Source of the DNA: Pinus tabuliformis
Taxonomy: Eukaryota > Streptophyta > Pinopsida > Pinales > Pinaceae
DNA length: 64,000 bases
NCBI GenBank assembly: GCA_031772625.1
Contig: CM062816.1
Span: 629,937,269 to 630,001,268, forward strand
Direction: 5' to 3'
Every line of letters begins with the position of its first letter. The stretch's first letter is position 1. The translations under genes were made by a program, and so were the position numbers. Below the pieces are notes generated by a model, which was not told the DNA's origin, did not search any database, and worked only from the letters and a program-made list of their open reading frames with translations. Shown in pieces: positions 55,970 through 64,000 of the stretch.

Positions 55970-56455
55970 GTGGGTGACATTAGCTTGATTGGATACTCTA
56001 ATTCAGACTTTGATGGAGACAAATAAACTGGGGTATCTAATTCAGGTTATGCTATGAGTCTTGGAACAGGAGCCATCTACTGGAGATCACGAAAACAATT
56101 AGTTCCAGAAGATTCCACAACAGAAGCAGAATATGTAGCAGCAGCTGAGGAAACAAAAGAAATTGTATGGCTCAAGAAAATTCTTGAAGATTTGCAGGTA
56201 AAACAAGTACAATCAATTCAACTCATGATTGATAATACCTCGGCAATAAATTTGGCCAAGAACCAAAAGTTCCATGATTGAATGAAGCACATCAATACTA
56301 AATGTCATCTAATTCGACATCATGTTGAGGCCAAAGCAATCCATCTCCGCCATTGTTCCACTAATAAGAAAATGGCAGACATCTTCACCAAAGCGCTTCA
56401 AAGAGAAGAGCTTGAAAGATTCATAACGATGCTTGTTCTCACCAACGACCCTTCA
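55970..56455 (+). pseudogene. E6 RNase H
   Basis: The reading at 56054-56281 holds GAIYWRSRKQLVPEDSTTEA, EYVAAAEETKEIVWLKKIL and MIDNTSAINLAKNQKFHD. KHINTKCHLIRHHVE, then MADIFTKALQREE, follow to the end. Typical Copia C-terminus, just before the purine tract. Confidence 0.88.
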
Positions 56456-56469
56456 AATTAAGGGGGGAA
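56456..56469 (+). other. E6 polypurine tract
   Basis: AATTAAGGGGGGAA region directly before the 3' LTR TGTTGACACC. Typical Copia purine tract. Confidence 0.88.
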
Positions 56470-56635
56470 TGTTGACACCTAATCATAGGGATTGGGTGCA
56501 CAACTACAATTAATGTAAATAAATAATAGAAAATATGGAGAGTCACTAGGAAATGAACTGAACAATCACTCCCTCTTGTATGTAATAATGAACAACCTAA
56601 ATGAATAATATGAATTGATTTGAGGAGTTACCTCC
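56470..56635 (+). repeat. E6 3' LTR, cut near its end by E8
   Basis: Matches 44138-44303 and stops at GAGTTACCTCC, where E8's TGTGGAGC begins. The remaining ~10 bp are expected beyond E8's far end, outside the window. Confidence 0.85.
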
Positions 56636-57065
56636 TGTGGAGCAGTGGAAAGGTATGTTTTTGACGAACAATTTAGTGACTTTTTAGTAACAATTGTAAC
56701 CCTTTCTGCATAATGAACTTAGAGAAATAAAGAATTTTAATAGAATGTGCGAGAATTAGTATGGAAAGTTTAATTGCTGATAATTGTTATTTTTCGATGC
56801 AGGAAAGGGTAGAAATGAAGGGCCGCCATTCGAAAGGAAAAGACAAAGAAGAAATAACTACTGTCCCTTTAGGAGGGAACCGGATGCGAACAAGATCGAA
56901 CAGATCGAAGCAGAACGACCCTGGAAAGAAAGAAGGATTATCAATTCGGCGGAACAGGGGAAGGAAAGTAAAGGATTAACGGCTTGGTGAATCCCTCAAG
57001 ATCTTTGATCCTGAGGGATCGCTGTTTTGCTTATTTTGCTACCTAGATATCTCCGTCGTTACCTT

Positions 57066-57074
57066 TATAAAAAG
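57066..57074 (+). promoter_or_regulatory. TATA box of E8 LTR
   Basis: TATAAAAAG within CTTTATAAAAAGGGAC, about 430 bp into the LTR, a normal position for the U3/R promoter. Confidence 0.65.
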
Positions 57075-57804
57075 GGACAACAACGTTAAGCAAGAGGACT
57101 TTTTGTTCATATAGGTAATTGTGAATTTCAGACTCAACTTTGATCATCGACTCTCGCTAAGACTGGTTTTTCTGTACATTTGTTGATGCATTAATACAAA
57201 AGACTTGGTGTTTATTTCATCTTTGCGTCTAGAGTAATCTAAGGCGGTGTACCGTTGGAAGCTAAGGGCCCGGCTCCGAAGGAAACTTGCTTTTGTATCA
57301 TTATAATTTGGTTTCTGTGTGGTTTGTTTATCTTTATGATTTGGTAATTTGACATGTTTTTCATATGCTATTCCATGCTCTGTTACAATTAATTCATTAA
57401 TGGTTCCTCTTACGAGATTTATGTAGTGACTCTGTATTGTATTAATGAATCTTTTCAGAGTTGATTGCTTGATAACAACTTAAGTCAACTGTTTCTGTCA
57501 CAGAGCCTTCATATTGAATATTGCTGTATAGGATTCATTTGAAATCTCAATTATTGGAATCCGGAAGTAATGTTATTCTATTTGGAAACATAGTCATACT
57601 CGCATTAACCGTCAGATTGCTATATTAAGAGTGTTATGTATATATGGTTGATGATTGTTGTTCCATAATTCATTCGTGAGTATTGTTCCATAAAGTATAA
57701 TCCATTGAAGTTGCTTTTAGGGAAAAGATTGTTATTTCATTGAAGGATGTGAGTTTAGTTCAATAGAGCAAGTTTAGTTCTAACTCGCGAGATTTAGTTT
57801 ATTG

Positions 57805-57905
57805 GATTGCTGTTCCATTCATTGCTGTTCCATTTTAGATTTGCTGTTCCATTTTCTGTTGCTTGTTCCATTTACTTTTTGCTGTTCCATTTACTTGCAT
57901 TTTCT
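57805..57905 (+). repeat. TTGCTGTTCCATTT short tandem repeat in E8 LTR
   Basis: About five to six imperfect copies of a 14-20-bp unit around GCTGTTCCATTT. Confidence 0.8.
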
Positions 57906-58260
57906 GTTTTGGTGTGAGAGAAGGTCTAAGGCTGTCGTGAGCCTCAACAATCACTGCCTAGCTCCCAGAACTTTGGTCCATGCTCTAATTTACTTTCCAT
58001 CAGTTTCTAGAGGGATGGGTTATTGCTTTCGTACCCTTGACTGATAAACTGCCCTGTGTGATTCTTTTCTTTTAAAGTAATTTAGTCATAGGTTTAGTAC
58101 CCATTTACTCTTGTATTTCCTAGACACTTTACTACTATGCATTACTCTGACGAATAGCCTCAGATTGAGTTACTCTTTGCAATAACAAAGCATTCCCGGA
58201 TTGACTTATTAATGTGGCATAACTAGAGGTGAAAGAGACCCTTGTTACAGCTCTACATTT

Positions 58261-58278
58261 TTGCGTCGTTGCCAGGGA
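58261..58278 (+). other. E8 primer binding site (Asp tRNA-like)
   Basis: TTGCGTCGTTGCCAGGGA, a few bases from TGGCGCCGTTGCCGGGGA, the Asp-tRNA complement typical of Athila elements. It lies just inside the LTR. Confidence 0.8.
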
Positions 58279-59051
58279 AAGAGTATAGCCATTTGTCTTT
58301 TACAGAGTAGTGTACAAGTCTACTAGGAGAGAGTTGGATTTTAAAAACGCAAGGTAAGAACCTGCGTACAGAGCATGTAAAAGCCCTGCTCCACCGTCCG
58401 CTTTCCTGGCAGAATTGTGGGTTGAATAGAATTTGGTAGTTTATAGAATGCATGACTAAGCAGAAAAAACCAGAAAAAATTATCAAACCTCCGTTCAAAC
58501 CCGAAAAATCCAAAGGGTCGGTGACCCTTAGCCAAACAACCTTCATAGACGAAATCTATAAGAAAACTGAATCTCAGCCATCAGTAGGGTTCAGGAAAAC
58601 CAATTCTAAACAACCTACTAGCTCCCTTCAGGCCGCAGGATCACCATCTGTAGCCTTCGCTGAGGTGCATAGTCAGACTGATGAACAGAATTTTCAAGAA
58701 ATTGAAAATTATATTCCAGAATGACTGCAGGAAGGGAATCTAAGCAATCTTTGTGAAGGAGAAGGGGAAACAAGAGAAGTTGAGGAACCAAGATCTCCTC
58801 CTAGGATAACTCATCCATTAAAAAGCCTAGATAAAGAAAGCGCTGTAAAAATCATTATTCAATCTCCTCAAGCAACAGGGACTGTCGTTATTCCAGACAA
58901 ATGAAGTGTTGTTAAAACAATCCCTGTTAAGGTCGTTCCTTCTCTGCCTAAGAATAACCTCTTAGAAATCCCGGAAGGTTACTGGCACATATTCGATCCC
59001 ATGGCATAGAATCAGCCAAATACTCAAACTTCTACATTACAATATCCTATA
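58279..59051 (+). pseudogene. E8 leader and Gag N-terminal extension
   Basis: The reading at 58452-58724 (MTKQKKPEKIIKPPFKPEKS) is Lys/Pro-rich, then Ser/Gln-rich, with no fold. Similar disordered text continues to 59051. It precedes the capsid-like region, so I read it as the start of gag. An AAGGTAAGA word at 58350-58359 resembles a splice donor, which is weak evidence. Confidence 0.5.
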
Positions 59052-59744
59052 GTGGATTCCGCAGAAAATGCTCATATGAAAGCAATTCCCCTTCAACACA
59101 TTCCTACATTTCACGGACTTACATCAGAGGACCCTGATGCATTCTTATTTGAATTTGATGTATTGTGCAGGGGATATGATTACACCACTGACCCCCAGAA
59201 ATTAAAGTTGTTCCCCTCCACTTTGAAAGGAGCAGCTTTAAGATGGTTTATGGGTTTAGGTGGTGGGGTTATAAATAACTGGGAGCAAATGAAAGAATCT
59301 TTCCTAAAGAAATATCAAGATTATTGTAGGTCTAGAGAACTGAAGGATGAAATATTTCAGATGACAGCTAGACCAAATGAAACACTAGAAGAATACGTAG
59401 AACGTGTTCAGTATAATTTACAAAGATCTCCATATGCCTCATTACATCTGCCTGATAATGTGTTAAAAATAGCATTGATTAGAGGCATGAAGGAACAATG
59501 GATTGAAACATTAAATATCATGGGAAAAGGGGATATTTATCAAGAAAATTTTGCTGACATCATTGATTTATGTATCAGAAGCTCGAGAGGTAGCACAAGG
59601 ATAAAACCAGCAGAATATGATCGGTTTGTCAAAGATAAAAAAATATCAACAGAAGGAGTAACACGTGTAGAACTTGGAAATTTATTAGAAAATTTTAAAA
59701 CAGATATCCTGGGGACATTGACTACACAACTTGATATTGTGTAG
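59052..59744 (+). pseudogene. E8 Gag capsid-like domain
   Basis: 230 residues: IPTFHGLTSEDPDAFLFEF (~18), KLKLFPSTLKGAALRWFMGL (~55), LEEYVERVQYNLQRSPYASL (~115) and DIIDLCIRSSRGSTRI (~165). This is the Athila-type retrotransposon gag, which forms the particle shell. Confidence 0.9.
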
Positions 59745-59777
59745 GCTAAACAGAAGCAGATAGAGGCAAAACAGAAT

Positions 59778-60044
59778 TTGGAAATCTTCTGCCCCCAATG
59801 TAGGCGAAAACATAGCCACAAGGAATGTCCACTGGATGCAGTTCAAACATGTGCTATATGTACAAAAGATCACCTTATTGAAAGTTGGCCCTCACTTCCT
59901 GGATTGAAGGCAGTATATAAGGAAGCAGAAGAAGAGCGAAAATCAGCATACTTCGTTAACCAGTGTCGCCAATGGCAATCAAGGAAATTAGGTATGTTTT
60001 CATACCCAACTTCTTATTTTCAGCCTCCACAATATAACGCTTAG
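59778..60044 (+). pseudogene. E8 Gag zinc-binding region
   Basis: FCPQCRRKHSHKECPLD and CAICTKDHLIESWPSLPGLK carry two Cys/His knuckle-like motifs. The WPSLPGLK end is common in Athila Gag. Confidence 0.8.
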
Positions 60045-60726
60045 CAATATAGTATGTGGCAAAACCAATCTCAACCCCCATTTCCAAACTGGTCATCACA
60101 ACCATTTCCTTCTCCAAATCCATGGATGAATCAGCCAAGCCAATTTGGTTGGCTGAATTTTCCTTACACCCCACCATATTGGCAGAATAGCTCATACCCT
60201 CCACAATGGACCCCACCCTACTTCACAAAGTTCACCCTGGCAGACAAATTGGCCAAGATCGACATATCAGCCAACAGGAACCATTTCGCTCCCTCAACCG
60301 ACTCTGCCAACTTTGCAACAAAATCCCCAGTCCAATCTGAGGCCGCAACTCCCAGCCCAACCCAATCCTAATCCTAATAATAGGCCGGTTCAATCTCTCC
60401 AAATTATAGAATCAGCAGAAATCGGACCTGAACTACGGGAGTGCAATGATCTTCAGTTAAGATCTGGACGTATAATAGAAACAGAGGGAGATAAAACAGC
60501 TCACATTGAAAATCCGTTACCAATAGAACAACCATTACAAAAAGAGGAGGAGCAGAATCACCAAGCGAATACACCCTCTCCTCCCTTCCCAGAATGATTA
60601 GTCATACCACGACCAGTACAACATCCAAACTTTGATATTCTGGGAGAGCTACAAAACCTGTACATACAAATTCCTTTCCTCCAAGCCATTCAAGACATCC
60701 CTATATATGAAAAAACTATAAAAGAA
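60045..60726 (+). pseudogene. E8 gag-protease linker (Pro/Gln/Asn-rich)
   Basis: Readings at 60054-60371 (tryptophan- and proline-rich, e.g. PFPNWSSQPFPSPNPW) and 60313-60597 are low complexity. An IPFLQAIQDIPIYEKTIKEL-like helix just ahead of the protease (60675-60735) is a conserved Athila feature. Confidence 0.7.
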
Positions 60727-61149
60727 TTGTGCATCAAAAAACCAAGGAGGAATGTAACCACTAACCCAAGAGTCCAAGTAGTCAGTACTTTATCTGACAT
60801 GTTATCAGGAGCACCCATTAAATATGAAGATCCAGGAAATCCAATCGTAACTGTTCAAATCTATGGTCAGACCCTGACTAATGCTTTAGTTGATTTAGGA
60901 GCTGCAATCAATATTTTGACAACTTCTACTTGCCAAAAGCTCGGTATTACATCGGTAGAACCCACTTCTACTTTGTTAGAATTGGCTGACCGATCTATAG
61001 TTCAACCAGAAGGAACTCTATACGATTTCATGGTCTCTATAGATTCTTGGGAATACCCAACGGATTTCCTGGTAATTAATCCTAAAACCCGACTGGATGG
61101 ACACCCGCTAATTTTAGGTAGACCTAGGCTTGCTACCGCCGATGCTTAA
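60727..61149 (+). pseudogene. E8 aspartic protease
   Basis: 140 residues: GNPIVTVQIYGQTLTNALVD then the D-x-GAAIN loop (~57), LLELADRSIVQPEG, FLVINPKTRLDGHPLILGRP. The retropepsin strand order is clear. It would mature the polyprotein. Confidence 0.88.
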
Positions 61150-61620
61150 ATTGGTTGTCGGCAGCGGAATATGACCATAACCAGAGGACCAGATATTAAA
61201 AATCCAATTATATACCTTCCAGCACAGGCAAGTCTTGCAATGATAAAAACTAACCAGCACCCTGTATCATACCTTACTAACAATATCAGATCACCATTGA
61301 CTATACAAAAGGCCCTAGACTTTAAAGACCAAACAGAAGATGATGCCATCAATAACTTCGTTAGTCAAACTGAATCTAGATCTCATACACAGTGTTTCAT
61401 GATAGAAGCTACATTCGATAACGAACTAGAAGAAGATCCCTTGAAAGGTATACATGACCAAACGATACCTGTGACTTCGGTTGCCAATAGTAAAGCAGTG
61501 GAAATTGAACCGGGAAAAACTCTAAACATCAATGCCAACCTTACACCGGACCAAGAAATCAAACTCATCCATCTGTTACAGAAACACCAAGAAGCATTTG
61601 CGTGGGATTACCTGATATAA
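61150..61620 (+). pseudogene. E8 protease-RT linker
   Basis: 149 residues (61171-61620) ending LTPDQEIKLIHLLQKHQEAF AWDY, the standard lead-in to Ty3/Gypsy RT. The upstream part is variable linker. Confidence 0.75.
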
Positions 61621-63446
61621 AAGGGATTGACCCCCAATTGTGCACCCACCATATTTATATAGAAAAATATGCAAGACGTGTCCGTCAACCGCAAAGAAGA
61701 CTCAACCCTCACCTAAAAGATGTTGTAAAAGAAGAACTTCATAAACTTTTAGATGTTAATTTTATCTATCCTATTTCTGATAGTAAGTGGGTCTCTCCGC
61801 TTGTGGTTGTACCCAAGAAGAATGGGAAATGGAGGATTTGCGTGGATTATAGAGAGTTAAACAAAGCCACACAAAAAGACCATTTCCCCCTCCCATTCAT
61901 AGACCAAGTATTGGACACTTTAGCAGGAAAGAAATTCTTTTCTTTCCTGGATGGCTTCAGTGGATACAATCAGATTCAGATTGCCCCTGAAGACCAAGAT
62001 AAAACTACCTTTACTTGTCCTTGGGGAACGTTCGCCTATAGAGTTCTACCCTTTGGCATATGTAATGCTCCTGCCACATTCCAAAGGGCCATTCTTAGCA
62101 TCTTTGCAGATTTAATAAATGATGGACTTGAAGTATACATGGATGAATTTACACCATATGGAGATGATTTTGATCCAGCTCTGGACACTCTAGAAAAAGT
62201 CCTACAGCGTTGCATTGATACCAGGCTTTGTTTAAGCCACGAAAAATGTTATATGATGATGACCGAAGGGCTCATTCTAGGACATTTCGTCTCAGCAGCT
62301 GGAATTCAGGTAGATCCGGCCAAAATTCAAATACTTTTGCTTATTCCCACCCCCACTACTCAGACAGAGGTACGCAGCTTTCTTGGATTTTCTGGGTATT
62401 ACAGACGATTTATAGAACATTATTCACACATTGTTGCACCTTTATATGCATTAACTGGTAATGCTGATTTCATGTGGACAGAGAAATGCGATCGCTCTTT
62501 CCAGGAATTAAAGAAGCTTGTATCAACAGCTCCAGTCCTTCGAGGACCAAACTGGAATTTACCATTCCAAATCTCATCTGATGCCTCAGACAAAGCAATC
62601 GGTGCAGTCCTTGGGCAGGAGGAGGATAAAAAACCATATGCTATTTATTATATCAACAAAAATTTATGCCCTACTGAATTAAATTACACTGTCACTGAAA
62701 AAGAATTCCTCGTTGTAATACATGCTGTCAATAAATTTAGACATTACATTACAGGCTATCCCGTTGTCTTATATAGAGATCATTCTGCTATCAAATATTT
62801 AGCGAATAAGCCTGTTACAAATGCTAGAGTAACGAGATGGTTGATCTTATTGCAGGAATTCGACATCACAATCAAAGATAGACCCGGCAAGGAAAACCAT
62901 GTAGCTAATTTTCTTTCACGAATACCAAAATCAATTGAGGCAGCAGCAGTGGAAGGCCAATTTCCGGATGAGCACCTATTTGCTGTTGCTGTTCAAACAC
63001 CTTGGTATGTTGATGTTCCCAATTACCTTGCAGTAGGTAAGCTACCAAAACACTTAACCCCTAATGAACGTAAGCAGATTGTTCAGAAAAGTACTCGGTT
63101 TTCGTGGATCGGGGGTTATTTGTTCCACACAGGGGCAGACATGCAAATTAGGAGGTGTATTCGGGAAGTTGAAATTTTCGACATCCTAAAAGCTTGTCAT
63201 AACGGACCATGTGGGGGACACTTTGCCGAGAAAATAACAACACATAAAGTATTGCAGACGCGATACTACTGGCCTACAATTTTTAAGGATTCGAAGAAAT
63301 TTGTTCAAGCCTGTGACATCTGCCAGCGAGCAGGACGACCTGGTCAAGCCGACGAAATGCCTCTGAGGCCACAATTAGTCATTGAACCATTTGAACGATG
63401 GGCTCTTGACTTCGTTGGACCCATCAACCCATCATCAAATCAGTGA
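61602..63446 (+). pseudogene. E8 RT, RNase H and integrase N-terminal half
   Basis: A 614-residue open stretch. RT spans ~30-260 (VVVPKKNGKWRICVDYRELN, FFSFLDGFSGYNQIQIAPED, CNAPATFQRAILSIFADLIN, then the palm motif region and LGHFVSAAGIQVDPAKI). The connection is FLGFSGYYRRFIEHYS. RNase H spans ~325-440 (LPFQISSDASDKAIGAVLGQ, YTVTEKEFLVVIHAVNKFRH, YRDHSAIKYL). The integrase zinc finger lies at ~525-575 (HNGPCGGHFAEKITTHKVL ... CDICQRAG), and the start of the core is WALDFVGPI. Confidence 0.93.
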
Positions 63447-64000
63447 ACATATATCTTGGTAGCCACAGAATATGTTACCAAATGGGTTGAGGCCGAAGCG
63501 TTGCCCAGGGCTACAGAAGATTCGGTAATACAATTCCTGTTCCATTTGTTTGTATGATATGGCCTTCCGAGAGAAATAATTACAGATGGAGGACCACAAT
63601 TTGCCGGAAACAGATTAGCTGCAGCACTTAATAATTATCACGTCCAACATAAAATTACTACCCCATATCACCTGCAGGCGAATGGGCAAGTTGAAAGTAG
63701 TAATAAGATAATAGAATCAATTTTAACAAAAACCATTGCTTCACATAGGCGTGATTGGGCCGCCCGACTACCTAAAGCACTCTGGGCTTATAGAACCACC
63801 TGGAGAAGTACCACTGGTTATTCACCCTATCAATTAGTGTTTGGGAAACAACCTATTTTCGCCATAGAATTCGAAATCCAAACACTACGAACTGCACAGG
63901 AAGTTGGCCTAGATTTAAGTGAGGCACAAATCAATCGACTACAGCAGATTAATTAATTGGACGAAATAAGGCTCTCTGCATTACAAAACACAACACTTAT
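63447..64000 (+). pseudogene. E8 integrase core, continues past window
   Basis: Plus-strand text continues the core: LVATEYVTKWVEAEALP, IITDGGPQFAGNRLA, NGQVESSNKIIESIL, LPKALWAYRTTWRSTTGYSP and YQLVFGKQP. The second acid (ITDGG) and the glutamate (ESSNK) of the DDE set are visible. The C-terminal end lies beyond 64000. Confidence 0.9.

Larger units (their letters stand above)
44138..56635 (+). mobile_element. E6: old Copia element with short LTRs and a very long 5' region, inserted in E3
   Basis: The plus-strand element has a 176-bp 5' LTR (44138-44313), an initiator-Met-type primer site, gag, protease, integrase, RT and RNase H (52230-56450), a purine tract and a 3' LTR (56470-56635). The last few bases of that LTR are separated by E8. 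Between primer site and gag lies nearly 8 kb containing X3. The LTRs differ at about 18 of ~166 comparable positions (11%), giving about 4 My at fast rates and ~25 My at slow ones. It is broken many times. Confidence 0.85.
56636..58257 (+). repeat. E8 5' LTR
   Basis: 1622 bp. Starts TGTGGAGCAG and ends AGCTCTACA, giving near-perfect inverted ends (TGTGGAGC versus TGTAGAGC). TATA box at 57066-57074. The primer site lies three bases beyond the end. The Arg/Lys-rich open readings near 56761-56990 have no family support. Confidence 0.85.
56636..64000 (+). mobile_element. E8: Athila-like Ty3/Gypsy element, inserted in E6's 3' LTR, runs off right edge
   Basis: 5' LTR 56636-58257, an Asp-tRNA-type primer site (58261-58278), gag (59052-60044), protease (60727-61149), RT-RNaseH-integrase (61602-64000). 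The gag text (FHGLTSEDPDAFLFEFDVLC, LKGAALRWFMGLGGG) follows the Athila pattern closely. The 3' end and any envelope-like gene lie outside the window. It is broken in several places but keeps long open parts, so it is probably younger than E6, consistent with lying inside it. Confidence 0.88.

Noticed and set aside
56761-56990. Arg/Lys-rich readings in E8's LTR
   Set aside because: They lie between LTR start and TATA box, overlap each other in two frames and show no family motif.

Overview
The window is plant nuclear DNA from a repeat-packed region, with no convincing ordinary host gene, rRNA, tRNA or CRISPR array. The plant assignment rests on the element families: Copia elements primed by initiator-Met tRNA, a chromovirus-like Ty3/Gypsy element, an Athila-like element with an Asp-tRNA type primer site, and Ty3/Gypsy elements with a second RNase H. 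Deep nesting and old, slowly removed copies suggest a large genome such as a gymnosperm's, but that is inference. I use local names E1 to E8 for elements and X1 to X3 for a protein family I do not recognise.

Left block (1-16200, minus strand): E1 is a Ty3/Gypsy element running off the left edge. Its 5' LTR (9289-16200) is split by E2 (9804-15757), a young, complete-looking, non-autonomous Copia-type element with 1.6-kb LTRs, a 5-bp target duplication (CCTAA) and a single gag-like gene. E2 has no protease, integrase, RT or RNase H.

Middle block (16201-25480): degraded minus-strand copies X1 and X2 of the unknown family, two clusters of a degenerate ~41-bp tandem repeat, a TA microsatellite, a C21/G11 fold-back pair and a possible LTR fragment.

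Right block (about 25480-64000): an old Ty3/Gypsy element, E3 (minus), is the host for a stack of later insertions. E4 (27985-36178, Copia, minus, duplication TAATA) and E5 (36293-42033, Ty3/Gypsy, minus, near-duplication TAGCA/TAGGA) both sit in its RT region. E6 (44138 to beyond the window, Copia, plus) sits upstream of its protease. E6 contains X3, the best-preserved copy of the unknown family, in its long 5' part. E8 (56636 to beyond the window, Athila-like, plus) sits in the last bases of E6's 3' LTR.

By-eye LTR comparison gives about 0.6% difference for E2, 5-7% for E4, about 11% for E6 and roughly 16% for E5, which agrees with the nesting. Three points stand out. E2 appears to be a capsid-less partner of an E4-like family, sharing LTR ends, primer site, purine tracts and the gag C-terminus. 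E1 and E3 carry their second RNase H at two different positions. Family X shares one architecture across two diverged copies and looks like a real, undescribed protein family that travels with repeats.
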